The notes: generated by a model not told the origin, from the letters alone. 64,000 nucleotides of DNA from CADEER01 sp965216585 (GCA_965216585.1 CBDCGC010000003.1:3038001-3102000), one strand, 5' to 3'. Positions 52,357 through 62,488 are shown, counted from the stretch's first letter. Numbers and translations are program-made.

Positions 52357-53027
52357 TGCGGCGATTGCGACGAAAGCTCGATGACGGTATTGGCGGTCGG
52401 GTGAGCGCCTCGATTGCGATTCCCGAAGCGGCTGAGACGCTCTTGATCCTGGCCCACGGTGCGGGTGCCGGAATGGAACATCCCTTCATGCAGACCGTGC
52501 AAGAGCGGATCGCGACCCGCGGTTTTGCCGTGGCGCTGTTCAACTTCCCGTACGTCGAGAACGGCAAGCGCGCCCCCGACCGCGGCCCGACCTTGGAGAG
52601 GTGCTGGGTTGCCGTGGCGGACCAGCTTCGCACGCTGCCGGCGGTCGGCGCGGCGAAGGTGTACGTCGGCGGCAAGTCGATGGGCGGTCGGATCGCATCG
52701 CAGATGGTCGCCGCCGGCTACCAGAGCGACGGCGTCCTCCTGCTCGGTTATCCGCTACATCCACCGGGGAAACCCGAGCGACTGCGCCGGCAGCACCTGC
52801 CGGCAATATCGGCGCCGATGTTGTTCATTCAGGGGACGCGCGACCCCCTGTGCGGACTCGACCTCCTGCGTCGCGAGGTGGCTGGATTGGAACGCGCGAA
52901 GCTGCATGTGATCGAAGGCGGGGACCATTCGTTCAAGGTGCGAAAGCGCGACGGCCGCAACAGCGACCAGGTCTTCGACGAGATCGCCGACACCTGCTGC
53001 GAGTGGCTGGCGAGGCCAGAAAAATAA
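52356..53027 (+). CDS. Alpha/beta hydrolase (KANL3/Tex30-like)
   Basis: 223 residues from the GTG at 52356, overlapping the DUF72 stop by one base. TLLILAHGAGAGMEHPFMQT is the oxyanion segment, the nucleophile elbow is VGGKSMGGRIAS (Ser), the Asp is in IQGTRDPLCG and the His in IEGGDHSFKV. This is the compact dienelactone-hydrolase-like subgroup that includes Tex30 and KANL3. Esterase or thioesterase activity is plausible; the substrate is unknown. About 170 bp without a gene follow. Confidence 0.85.
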   Translation: MRRLRRKLDDGIGGRVSASIAIPEAAETLLILAHGAGAGMEHPFMQTVQERIATRGFAVALFNFPYVENGKRAPDRGPTLERCWVAVADQLRTLPAVGAAKVYVGGKSMGGRIASQMVAAGYQSDGVLLLGYPLHPPGKPERLRRQHLPAISAPMLFIQGTRDPLCGLDLLRREVAGLERAKLHVIEGGDHSFKVRKRDGRNSDQVFDEIADTCCEWLARPEK

Positions 53028-53200
53028 AACATAGTGTCAGGAATGTTGATTCGGGCGTGAAAAAGTTCTCGCGGTAGCAATATTCTTGACTAACGGTGGC
53101 AGGTTTGGGCTTACTCGATAGGTTGGGAGGGGCAACTTTGGCCGCTGGCTAGTGCATTGTGGCGGCGCCGTGAGAACCTTCCTTTTCCAAGGGGGAAAGC

Positions 53201-53539
53201 ATGAGTGAGAAAAAGAAGAGCGGGCTTCCATCCTTAGTAAAGAAGCCGCTGGATTTTCTTTCGCCAGCCGAGGCACGGCAGGCCGTCAAGCCGATCGCGG
53301 CGCTCGACACATCGGACGCCGCGCGCGCTCTTCGCACTGAGCCGAACAGCGAGAAGATGTTGATGGCGCAACATATGTCACACGCGTCACACGGCTCGCA
53401 CGGCTCACATGGCAGCCACGGCTCGCACGGCTCGCATGGTTCGCACGGTAGCCATGGTTCGCACGGTAGTCACGGCAGTCACGGTAGCCATGGTTCGCAC
53501 GGTAGTCATGGCAGTCACGGTTCACACGGATCTTGGTAG
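53201..53539 (+). CDS. Peptide with 18 His-Xaa-Ser repeats
   Basis: 112 residues, with aagggggaaagc just before the ATG. The first 57 residues form a charged, leader-like region (MSEKKKSGLPSLVKKPLDFL) with no signal peptide. From H58 on the sequence is purely H-x-S every three residues (HMS, HAS, then HGS sixteen times) and ends in W112. Codons for the repeats vary freely (ggc/ggt, tcg/agc/agt/tca, cac/cat), so the peptide pattern is kept by selection, not by DNA slippage. His-Xaa-Ser repeats recall HxsA, the substrate of the HxsB/HxsC radical SAM system, but no Hxs genes are here. Metal binding or modification is possible. The gene for the giant Cys-rich protein starts 10 bp later. Confidence 0.75.
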   Translation: MSEKKKSGLPSLVKKPLDFLSPAEARQAVKPIAALDTSDAARALRTEPNSEKMLMAQHMSHASHGSHGSHGSHGSHGSHGSHGSHGSHGSHGSHGSHGSHGSHGSHGSHGSW

Positions 53540-53549
53540 GGGGCGGGCG

Positions 53550-56500
53550 ATGAGAGTATTGCAGACGAAGTCGGTGGGTCGCTTGATCGGTGCGGCGGTC
53601 GTTGTCTTGCTCGGGTCGCTCTCGGGCGCATCGGCTTTGATCATTACAGGTGGCCCGACGTACAGCTTGCCGGGCGGCGGTTCTTGTTCGGTCTCAGGTG
53701 TTCCCACCAGAGGTAGCGGTGCAACCGTGTCCTGCTCCGGCGTCAACCTGGCGGCGCACACCAACGTGTACTTCGGCATCAAGAACGACGTCAACGTCAA
53801 CGGACACAGCATGAACGGTGGCATCGGCGGCTCGGAGGTGTTCACCGGTGGAACCGGCTCAATCACCTACACGAGCTCGGGCACGATCGTCTCTGCTTCG
53901 GGCTTGGGAACGGATACATCGAACAATACGCTGACCTTGGCCAACACCGCCGGCAGCGTCACTGTCGTGGGAACCGGCGGCAATCCGGCGGACACCGGCA
54001 ACGGCGACATCGATCTGCTCTTTCGCTTGGATAGCGGCAGCAGTTTTACCTTCAGTGTCGACATCACGTCAGTGACACCCCACTTCTCGGGGCAGGCGTG
54101 TACGGCGGTCTACGACAATCACCATTCGACCTCGGGTACCGGCGGTTGTGTCAGTGGCGTCGACCTTGCCTTTTACTACTCGGATTGCGGCGACGGAGTC
54201 GTCGATAGCCCCGAGCAGTGCGATGAAGGGGCGGCAAACGGGACCTCGACATCGTGTTGCACGAGCACGTGTACCTTCCGCGCCAGCAGCCAGACCTGTC
54301 GGGCGTCGGCCGGCTCGTGTGACGTAGCCGAAACGTGCACGGGATCGAGTGCCACGTGTCCGACGGATGGTTTCGCATCTTCCGGCACGACCTGTCGCAC
54401 TGGGTCGGGTGATTCGTGCGACGCCGATGAGACTTGTACGGGAAGCGGTCCGACCTGCCCGGCCGACGACGCGCCGGGCAACGCCGGCAACGTGTGCCGG
54501 ACGGGTTCGGGCGATAGCTGCGATGCCAACGAAACGTGCACCGGAACGCCGGGCGCGACCTGTCCGGCCGACGATGCGCCGGGCAACGCCGGCAATGTGT
54601 GCCGCACCGGCTCGGGTGATTCGTGTGATCCGGACGAGGTTTGTACGGGCGTGGCCGGGGCTGCGTGTCCGGCCGACACGGTGAGCTCGGCTGGTACGGT
54701 GTGCCGCACCGGCTCGGGTGATTCGTGTGATGTCAACGAGACCTGCTCGGGCGTGGCTGGGGCTGCGTGTCCGGCCGACGACGCGCCGGGCAACGCCGGC
54801 AACGTGTGCCGGACGGGTTCGGGCGATAGCTGCGATGCCAACGAAACGTGCACCGGAACGCCGGGCGCGACCTGTCCGGCCGACGATGCGCCGGGCAACG
54901 CCGGCAATGTGTGCCGCACCGGCTCGGGTGATTCGTGTGATCCGGACGAGGTTTGTACGGGCGTGGCCGGGGCTGCGTGTCCGGCCGATACGGTGACCTC
55001 GGCTGGTACGGTGTGCCGCACCGGCTCGGGCGATTCGTGCGACGTGAATGAAACCTGCACCGGCGTGGCCGGGGCCGCGTGTCCGGCCGACGACGCGCCG
55101 GGCAATGCCGGCAACGTGTGTCGTACGGGTTCGGGTGACTCGTGCGATCCGGATGAAACGTGCACCGGAACCCCGGGTGCGACGTGCCCGGCCGATACGG
55201 TGACCTCGGCTGGTACGGTGTGCCGCACCGGCTCGGGTGATTCCTGCGATGTCAATGAAACCTGCACCGGCGTGGCCGGAGCCGCATGCCCGGCCGACGA
55301 CGCGCCGGGCAACGCCGGCAACGTGTGCCGGACGGGATCGGGCGACTCGTGCGATCCGGATGAAACGTGCACGGGAACCCCGGGTGCGACGTGTCCGGCC
55401 GATACGGTGACCTCGGCTGGTACGGTGTGCCGCACCGGCTCGGGTGATTCGTGCGACGTGAATGAAACCTGCACCGGCGTGGCCGGGGCCGCGTGTCCGG
55501 CCGACGACGCGCCCGGCAACGCCGGCAACGTGTGCCGTGCGGGTTCGGGCGACACTTGCGATCCGGATGAAACGTGCACGGGAACCCCGGGTGCGACGTG
55601 TCCGGCCGATACGGTGACCTCGGCTGGTACGGTGTGCCGCACCGGCTCGGGCGATTCGTGTGATGTCGATGAAACCTGCACCGGCGTGGCCGGGGCTGCG
55701 TGTCCGGCCGACGACGCGCCGGGCAACGCCGGCAACGTGTGCCGTGCGGGTTCGGGTGATTCGTGTGATCCGGACGAGCTCTGTTCGGGCGTGGCTGGAG
55801 CGGCGTGCCCGGCCGATACGGTGACTTCGGCTGGGACCTTGTGTAGGGCTGGCTCGGGCGATTCGTGCGACGTGAATGAAACCTGCACCGGCGTGGCCGG
55901 GGCCGCGTGTCCGGCCGACGACGCGCCGGGCAACGCCGGCACCGTGTGCCGGACGGGATCGGGCGACGCGTGCGATCCGGACGAGCTGTGCTCGGGGACG
56001 CCGGGAGCGACGTGTCCGGCCGACACTGTGACGTCGGGCGGTACGGTATGTCGCGCCGGTTCGGGCGATTCGTGCGACCCGGACGAAGTGTGTACCGGTA
56101 TTGCCGGCGTAGCTTGTCCTGGTGACACGGTTGCTTCGTCGGGTACCGTATGCCGGACGGGATCGGGCGACTCCTGTGACGTCGATGAGGCTTGCACCGG
56201 AGTGGCCGGGGTTGCCTGTCCGGCCGACGACGCGCCGGGCAACGCCGGCAACGTGTGTAATCCCGGATCGGGAGACATTTGCGATCCGGATGAAACGTGC
56301 ACGGGCACGCCGGGTGCGACCTGTCCGGCCGACAACGTAGCCTCGGCGGGAACGGTATGCCGCAGCGGTTCGGGCGACTCGTGCGACGTCGACGAGACGT
56401 GTTCGGGAACGGCCGACGTAGCCTGTCCGGCCGACGACGCGCCGGGCAACGCCGGCAGCGTGTGCCGGACGGGATCGGGAGACACTTGCGATCCGGATGA

Positions 56501-58841
56501 GACGTGCACGGGAACCCCGGGTGCGACCTGTCCGGCCGACAACGTAGCCTCGGCGGGAACGGTATGCCGCAGTGGATCGGGCGACTCGTGCGACGTCGAC
56601 GAGACGTGTTCGGGAACGGCCGGCGTGGCCTGTCCGGCCGACGATGCGCCGGGCAACGCCGGCAACGTGTGCCGGACGGGATCGGGAGACACTTGCGATC
56701 CGGATGAGACGTGCACGGGCACCCCGGGTGCGACCTGTCCGGCCGACAACGTAGCCTCGGCGGGAACGGTATGCCGCAGTGGATCGGGCGACTCGTGCGA
56801 CGTCGACGAGACGTGTTCGGGAACGGCCGGCGTGGCCTGTCCGGCCGACGATGCGCCGGGCAACGCCGGCAACGTGTGCAATCCCGGAACGGGCGACATT
56901 TGCGATCCGGATGAGACGTGCACGGGAACCCCGGGTGCGACCTGTCCGGCCGACAACGTGGCCTCGGCGGGAACGGTATGCCGCAGTGGATCGGGCGACT
57001 CGTGCGACGTCGATGAGACGTGTTCGGGAACGGCCGACGTAGCCTGTCCGGCCGACGACGCGCCGGGCAACGCCGGCAACGTGTGCCGTGCCGGTTCGGG
57101 CGATTCGTGCGATCCGGATGAGCAGTGCACGGGAACGCCGGGGGCGACGTGTCCGAGTGACACAGTAGCCTCGGCGGGGACGGTGTGCCGGGCGGGTTCG
57201 GGAGATTCCTGCGATCCGGACGAGGTCTGCAGCGGCGTCGCCGGCAGTGCATGTCCGGTGGATTTCGTGACTTCGTCGGGAACCGTTTGCCGGGTTGGAT
57301 CGGGTGACTCTTGTGACGTCGATGAAGCGTGTACCGGAGTCGCCGGAGCGGCTTGTCCGGGCGACGACGCACCCGGCAATGCCGGTGTGGTGTGCAATCC
57401 GGGAACCGGTGATATCTGCGATCCGGACGAACAGTGCACCGGGACGCCGGGAGCGACGTGTCCTGCTGACAACGTTGCCAGTGCCGGGACGATCTGTCGC
57501 GGTGCCGCCGATGTTTGCGATGTCGTCGAGACGTGTTCTGGTGTTGCAGACACCGCTTGCCCAGCCGACGGGTTCGAACCCGCTTCCACCGTGTGTCGCG
57601 GTGTGGCTGGCTCGTGTGACGTTGCAGAGAACTGCACCGGCACGAGCGCCGCATGTCCCGCCGACGGGTTCGTCGGTGCCGGAACCAGTTGCCGCGCACC
57701 GGCGGGCGTCTGTGACCTGGAAGAATCGTGCGATGGCGTGAGTGCTGCTTGCCCGGCCGACGCCAAGGACAGCACGACCGAATGCCGCGCTGCGGCCGAC
57801 GTTTGTGACGCGGCGGAGATTTGCGACGGCGTCAACGACGACTGCCCGGCCGACGCGGTCGAGCCGGCGACGACCGAGTGTCGTGCGGCAGCCGATGTCT
57901 GTGATGTTGCAGAGAACTGTGACGGTAGCGGCATCGCTTGTCCGGCGGATGCTTTCGAGCCAGCGACGACGGAATGCCGCCCTGCCGTCGGAACATGCGA
58001 CTCCGCCGAAAACTGCACCGGCACCGGAGCCGCCTGTCCGGCCGATACGGTTGCCGGCGCGGGTACGGAATGTCGCGCCGCGACCGACGTTTGCGACGTT
58101 GCCGAGGTGTGTGACGGCCTGGTCGGAACCTGTCCGGCCGACGCTGTCGCCAGTTCGGGAACGCCATGTCGCGCAGTTGCCGGTGTTTGCGATCTGGCCG
58201 AGGTCTGTGACGGGGCGAGTGTTACCTGCCCGGCCGACACCGTAGCGCCGTCGGGCACGCAGTGCCGGCCCACCGCCGGGGTCTGCGATGTCGCCGAGGC
58301 GTGTGACGGTGTGATGACGGATTGTCCGACCGATGTCTTCGTCTCTGGCGGCGTGTGTCGTCCGGGGACCGGTCAGTGTGACGCCGTAGAGAGTTGCGAC
58401 GGAACCAAGGCCGATTGTCCGGACGATGCCAGGGAGGCGAATGGAACTCCGTGCGACGACGGCGTCGCGGGCACCAGCAATGATCAGTGCCGCCTCGGCT
58501 TCTGTGTCGGCGCCTACCCGCTCGATCCTTTCAAGTGCTATCGGGCGCGGGATCTGCGCAATCCGAAGTTCCCCAAGACGACGTTTACCGACGTCACCGA
58601 TCAGTTCCTGACTTCGGTCAACTCGAGCTTGCGCCGGCCGGCATTGCTCTGTAACCCCGCAACGGTCGATGGTAGCTCCATCAACAACGTCGATGACCAC
58701 CTGGTCTGTTACAACATCAAACGCGAGAAGCCGCAGCCACGGCCGCGCTTCGAGATCACGGATGCCCTGGGCACCCTCCAACTCGAAGTGCGCAAGGCGC
58801 TCTATTTCTGTACGGCATCCTCCAAAACGGTCATGCCGTAG
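53550..58841 (+). CDS. Giant secreted protein with about 41 disintegrin-like Cys-rich repeats
   Basis: 1763 residues. Signal peptide VGRLIGAAVVVLLGSLSGAS; a Gly/Ser/Thr-rich beta domain to about residue 210; one Myxococcus-type Cys-rich repeat (CGDGVVDSPEQCDEG); then about 41 units of 31-36 residues with the pattern CRxGxGDxCDxDExCxGxxGxxCPxDxxxxxGxxC. The CDxxExCxG...CPxD core resembles ADAM/snake-venom disintegrin domains. About 240 Cys would form disulfide-linked rods. A C-terminal domain starts DPFKCYRARDLRNPKFPKTT and contains LLCNPATVDGSS and DDHLVCYNIK; I have seen such ends on secreted proteins of related MAGs. It is probably an adhesin-like surface fibre. Confidence 0.82.
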   Translation: MRVLQTKSVGRLIGAAVVVLLGSLSGASALIITGGPTYSLPGGGSCSVSGVPTRGSGATVSCSGVNLAAHTNVYFGIKNDVNVNGHSMNGGIGGSEVFTGGTGSITYTSSGTIVSASGLGTDTSNNTLTLANTAGSVTVVGTGGNPADTGNGDIDLLFRLDSGSSFTFSVDITSVTPHFSGQACTAVYDNHHSTSGTGGCVSGVDLAFYYSDCGDGVVDSPEQCDEGAANGTSTSCCTSTCTFRASSQTCRASAGSCDVAETCTGSSATCPTDGFASSGTTCRTGSGDSCDADETCTGSGPTCPADDAPGNAGNVCRTGSGDSCDANETCTGTPGATCPADDAPGNAGNVCRTGSGDSCDPDEVCTGVAGAACPADTVSSAGTVCRTGSGDSCDVNETCSGVAGAACPADDAPGNAGNVCRTGSGDSCDANETCTGTPGATCPADDAPGNAGNVCRTGSGDSCDPDEVCTGVAGAACPADTVTSAGTVCRTGSGDSCDVNETCTGVAGAACPADDAPGNAGNVCRTGSGDSCDPDETCTGTPGATCPADTVTSAGTVCRTGSGDSCDVNETCTGVAGAACPADDAPGNAGNVCRTGSGDSCDPDETCTGTPGATCPADTVTSAGTVCRTGSGDSCDVNETCTGVAGAACPADDAPGNAGNVCRAGSGDTCDPDETCTGTPGATCPADTVTSAGTVCRTGSGDSCDVDETCTGVAGAACPADDAPGNAGNVCRAGSGDSCDPDELCSGVAGAACPADTVTSAGTLCRAGSGDSCDVNETCTGVAGAACPADDAPGNAGTVCRTGSGDACDPDELCSGTPGATCPADTVTSGGTVCRAGSGDSCDPDEVCTGIAGVACPGDTVASSGTVCRTGSGDSCDVDEACTGVAGVACPADDAPGNAGNVCNPGSGDICDPDETCTGTPGATCPADNVASAGTVCRSGSGDSCDVDETCSGTADVACPADDAPGNAGSVCRTGSGDTCDPDETCTGTPGATCPADNVASAGTVCRSGSGDSCDVDETCSGTAGVACPADDAPGNAGNVCRTGSGDTCDPDETCTGTPGATCPADNVASAGTVCRSGSGDSCDVDETCSGTAGVACPADDAPGNAGNVCNPGTGDICDPDETCTGTPGATCPADNVASAGTVCRSGSGDSCDVDETCSGTADVACPADDAPGNAGNVCRAGSGDSCDPDEQCTGTPGATCPSDTVASAGTVCRAGSGDSCDPDEVCSGVAGSACPVDFVTSSGTVCRVGSGDSCDVDEACTGVAGAACPGDDAPGNAGVVCNPGTGDICDPDEQCTGTPGATCPADNVASAGTICRGAADVCDVVETCSGVADTACPADGFEPASTVCRGVAGSCDVAENCTGTSAACPADGFVGAGTSCRAPAGVCDLEESCDGVSAACPADAKDSTTECRAAADVCDAAEICDGVNDDCPADAVEPATTECRAAADVCDVAENCDGSGIACPADAFEPATTECRPAVGTCDSAENCTGTGAACPADTVAGAGTECRAATDVCDVAEVCDGLVGTCPADAVASSGTPCRAVAGVCDLAEVCDGASVTCPADTVAPSGTQCRPTAGVCDVAEACDGVMTDCPTDVFVSGGVCRPGTGQCDAVESCDGTKADCPDDAREANGTPCDDGVAGTSNDQCRLGFCVGAYPLDPFKCYRARDLRNPKFPKTTFTDVTDQFLTSVNSSLRRPALLCNPATVDGSSINNVDDHLVCYNIKREKPQPRPRFEITDALGTLQLEVRKALYFCTASSKTVMP
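54297..58451 (+). repeat. Internal tandem repeats of the Cys-rich gene
   Basis: About 41 units of 93-108 bp. Higher-order copies exist: a near-identical 312-bp block (three units) recurs at about 54491 and 54803, and 207-bp (two-unit) blocks recur between 55.1 and 55.7 kb and between 56.4 and 57.0 kb. Units after about 57.5 kb are more diverged. Confidence 0.85.
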
Positions 58842-58851
58842 TCGCGCTATC

Positions 58852-58886
58852 GCTCGGGCGCGGGCACTGAGTGCCTGCGCCCGAGC
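58852..58886 (+). terminator. Terminator hairpin after the Cys-rich gene
   Basis: A 16-bp stem (GCTCGGGCGC outer arm, GGCAC inner arm, one G-T wobble) with loop TGA starts 11 nt after the stop and is followed by atcgttctt. It should end transcription of the His-Xaa-Ser/Cys-rich unit. Confidence 0.7.
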
Positions 58887-58917
58887 ATCGTTCTTCCAAC
58901 GAGCGGGTCGCAGTCGG

Positions 58918-61900
58918 GTGAATCACGCTCTCGGAGTGTTGGCGATCTCCGTTTTCTGCGCCACCGCCCTCGTCGCCCCGGCTCCGGCGCGAGAGGCGGA
59001 CCGGGCGTGGGAGGCGATGGTGGCGTCGGAAGAGCTGATCCACGCCCTGGCGCCGGTGTTGAAGGGTTTGGCCCGTTCGTTTGAGCACGGCTCTCTGCCG
59101 GACGACACGACGCGAACACTGTTTGCCGATACTGTCGTCGTCGCCGACCTCGGACCGGCCGCTAGAACGCGCCGGGTGGAAAGGCGGCGCGTCTGGCGTG
59201 CGATGGCCGAACCCGTAGCGGCTGGGCCGGTTGCGCGTGGTGACCTGTCGCTGTGGGCGTCGGCGCGCGGATCTCTGGGCAGTGTCGGCGAAGCTGAGCT
59301 CAGAGTCGCGGCGGGACGCTTCCCGTCATCCGACCGGTCGCGCTTCACCGCCGATCTCATCTTCGAGGCGCGCGGCGTCAAGGACGGGCAGGTGACGGCG
59401 CTACGCGGCGGGGTGAGGACCGTGTGGCAGGCGGCGGAGGTAGAAGGCGGCGGCATCGAATGGAAGATCGAAGAGTGGAGCAGCAGGCCGGCCGAGATCA
59501 TTCGAGCCGCCGCGCCCTTCTTCGTCGAGGCGCTGGATTCCGCGGTGCAGGATCGAGAGCTGCGCCGGGAATTGCGCCGTTCGCGCCACGAGGAGCTGGC
59601 GCTCGAGAAGATTCGCTCCCCGCAGAGCTTTCGCAATCCGCACCGACATTTCTTTCTCGGCTCGCAAGACCGCCATCCGGCCATCAGCGTCGCTGACGTA
59701 AACCGTGACGGATTCGACGATCTCTACGTAATGGCGCGTTGGGGCGCCAATCGACTGCTTCTCGGCGGCGCGAGTGGATTCGAAGATGCCAGCGCTGCCG
59801 CGGGTCTGGATATCCGGGACCACAGCGCCGCTGCGATTTTCGCCGATTTCGACAACGACGGAGATGTCGACCTGTTCCTCGGCCGCACGATGGTGCCGAG
59901 CGTATTCATGCGAAACGAAAACGGACGCTTCACCGACCGCTCTGATCTGTTTCCACCGGGTGCTCTACCCGCATTGGTCAGCTCGGTGAACGCGGTCGAC
60001 GCCAACGGCGACGGCCTGCTCGACATCTATGTGTCGACCTACGCCGCGCAGATGCTGGTCTTCGATCTGAAGATCTACCAGGCGAAGAACCCGGGAAGAG
60101 TCGCACCGGAGGGAATCCTGTCGGACTTCCTGCCGTCGCGCCACGCAGCGCGACTGAGCCGAAAGGTGCGCACCAAGGGGGCACACATCTACCGCAACCT
60201 TCCCGGTCCGCCCAACGTCTTGTTCATCAACGAGGGTTCTCGCTTTCGCCTTCTCGAGCAGGGGCCACTCGTCTCCTATCGCAACACCTACCAGGCAACC
60301 TGGGCGGACTACGATCGCGACGGTGATGCCGATGTCTACCTCGCCAACGACTTCGCCCCAAACCAGTTGTTGCGAAACGATGGAGACGAGAGCTTCTCCG
60401 ATGTCACGCGTGTGACGGAAACGGCCGACATCGGCTTCGGCATGGGCGCCACGTGGGGAGACTACGACCGCGACGGATGGCAAGACCTGTACGTTTCCAA
60501 CATGTACTCGAAAGCTGGCCGGAGAATCACCGCGCACTTCGACGAGATCTCTGCCGATTTTGAGAAGATGGCGCGCGGCAACACACTCTTTCGCAATCGA
60601 GCGGGACGGTTCGAGCACGTATCCGGCCTCGCACCCCCTACAATGGAGGTGGAAGCTGCGGGCTGGTCGTGGGGCGGCCAGTTTGCCGACTTCGACAACG
60701 ACGGCCACCTCGATCTCTACGTCGCCAGCGGCTACTACACGGCTCCGGAAGAAGTCGCGGTCGCGGTCGACACGTGAAGCGACTGGTGGCGTGCGGTCGT
60801 GCGCACCGATGCGTCGCTGCGGTTCAGCAGCGGCTACAAGCCCCCCGGATTGAACCTGCCCGGCCGGCACTTCACCGATGGCGTCTCGCAGAGCGGACAC
60901 GAGCGCAATCACCTCTTCCTCGCTACGGCCGGACGCTTCACCGATGTCGCCGGAGTTTCCGGTGCCGACAGCATCGCCGACGGTCGCGCAGTTGCACTGC
61001 TCGACTACGATCGCGACGGCTGGCAGGATCTCGCCCTCGTCAATGCCAACGCACCGAAGCTCGAGCTGTACCGCAACCAAATGGTGCGCCTGTATGACGG
61101 CAGCCCACCGGGATTCGTCGCCGTACGTTTCGAGGGGGGCAACCGTTCGGCACGGCCTTCGAAGCTGAGCAACCGCGATGGTTACGGCGCCGTCGTCACC
61201 GTCGAGTTGGAAGATGGCGTGAGGCTGGTGCGCGAGCACCGCGCCGGCGAAGGCATGGCGACGCAGAACAGCGCCACGATGCTGATCGGTTTGGGTCGTG
61301 CGAAGGCGGTAGGCGAGCTTGCCGTTCGCTGGCCGTCTGGGGCGCAGACCAAAGTCGAAAACGTCGCCAGCGGCACGCTGGTCCGAGCCATGGAGGTCGC
61401 CGAGGATGGCGCCGGGCACTTCGTGCGCACTCCGTATGTGCAGGCCGCTGGGCGGCGAGGTTCACTACGCGCTCGACCGGATCGCCGGCAGCAGCTCGAT
61501 GCAGCCTACGAGGGTTTGCTCGGCTACTTCTCCGAGCGCGTCCGCACGGCCGATCCCAGTTGGTTGAGCCTCTTCGGTTTCATGAAGCGTCGCTTCGGTG
61601 CCGAAGTGCGCCTCGCCAGCGGCGATCTGGCGCATGCAATCCGAGACGGTGTGGCGCGACCGGAGATCTACGCAATCATGCGCCGCATCGACGACCCGAG
61701 CGCTGCCGTGGAAAAAAGACAGATTGCCGAGCTCGCACATGTCGTCGACCGGATCACCGCCAGTGCCCTGCACTGCGATCGCATCGAGGTGCCCGCCGAC
61801 TGGGTGGAGATTCTCGGCAAGGCTGCTCGCGCTGGCGGCTACGCCCTGACCCACTCGGTACTCGCCGCCGAGTGGACGGTGGAGAACGGCTGTCGCAGGC

Positions 61901-62241
61901 GCAGTGAGATCGACTCACTGCGCCGCGAGCAACATGCGCTTCTGGTCGAGCTGATCGAGAAGCGCGCCAGTTTACAGGGTCGCTTCGAGGCCGACGTCGA
62001 TCTGTGGATCGAAGCCATCGCCATGCTCTACTACTCCGGCGGTCGATCGCTGGTCCGCGTCGAGTGGATTGATGAGGTTCTCGAGCGACAGAACGCCGAC
62101 GGCGGCTGGCCGCGCTCGACGAGTCAGCCGGGCTCCGATCCCCACGCTTCGGCTCTGGCTGCCTGGGTGTTGCTCGAGAACCTGCGCGCCGCGGCCGCGC
62201 TGCCGTGGATTTCACCGTCCGCGCCGCAGCAGTCCAAATAG
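58918..62241 (+). CDS. VCBS/FG-GAP-ASPIC (CRTAC1-like) protein, probable selenoprotein read through UGA
   Basis: 1107 residues from the GTG at 58918 if the in-frame TGA at 60775-60777 is read as selenocysteine (U620). A signal peptide (LAISVFCATALVAPAPA) precedes about 250 residues with no known fold. Then come seven VCBS calcium loops of the form DxDxDGxxDLYV; the UGA falls after the sixth (VAVDTUSDWWRAVV) and the seventh plus the ASPIC/UnbV segment (NRDGYGAVVTVELEDG, VGELAVRWPSGAQTKVENV) follow in the same frame. A helical C-terminal domain (about 860-1100) is unrecognised. A hairpin with apical GGTC, like that of the E. coli fdhF SECIS, starts 8 nt past the UGA. A secreted, beta-propeller-like redox protein is inferred. 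Confidence 0.8.
60785..60807 (+). promoter_or_regulatory. SECIS-like hairpin of the ASPIC selenoprotein
   Basis: GGTG pairs with CACC, then after one bulged G, CGTGC pairs with GTGCG (two G-T wobbles), leaving the apical loop GGTC at 60795-60798. The loop lies 18-21 nt after the UGA, the expected spacing for SelB-dependent recoding. Confidence 0.7.
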
Positions 62242-62293
62242 GACTCCTTCATCGTCCGGGTACAGACCGGCGAGCAGCCGACAAAAGCTAAAA

Positions 62294-62309
62294 CATACCA
62301 AATGGTATG
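62294..62309. promoter_or_regulatory. Perfect palindrome CATACCA-aa-TGGTATG
   Basis: 7-bp arms with a 2-bp spacer, in the 247-bp spacer between the ASPIC gene and the second Cys-rich gene. A second palindrome with the same TACCA/TGGTA core lies 120 bp downstream. A candidate operator. Confidence 0.45.
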
Positions 62310-62422
62310 AATATGCCAGGCAAGAATTGTGATCAATTTCAAAGAGTTGGATGGTAGGTCGAGAATGATCTTGCTTCCTGGATTCGGATACTGATAGCTT
62401 GCCGACCAGTCTGTACTCGTCG

Positions 62423-62435
62423 GTACCATTGGTAC
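62423..62435. promoter_or_regulatory. Perfect palindrome GTACCA-t-TGGTAC
   Basis: 6-bp arms with a 1-bp spacer, 53 bp before the ATG at 62489 and sharing the TACCA/TGGTA core with the palindrome at 62294. A candidate operator near the promoter of the downstream gene. Confidence 0.45.
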
Positions 62436-62488
62436 GATTGCGCCGCGAGTGCAGGATTTTTTCTCGCACTTTGTCTTCAGGGGGACGC

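Noticed and set aside
53400..53539. Slippage-prone DNA microsatellite rather than a gene
   Set aside because: Codons vary synonymously along the HGS repeat, the start has a good ribosome site and a distinct leader precedes the repeat.
54069..58781. Very long minus-strand open frames (1570, 1365 and 815 codons) opposite the Cys-rich gene
   Set aside because: They are by-products of repeat codon bias that leaves few antisense stops; the products are Arg/Ser/His-rich repeats with no start signal, while the plus strand has a signal peptide and conserved Cys.
60799..62241. Separate gene starting with MRTDASLRFSSG
   Set aside because: Same frame as the upstream VCBS frame, starts mid-domain and lacks signal peptide and ribosome site; better read as one UGA-recoded gene.
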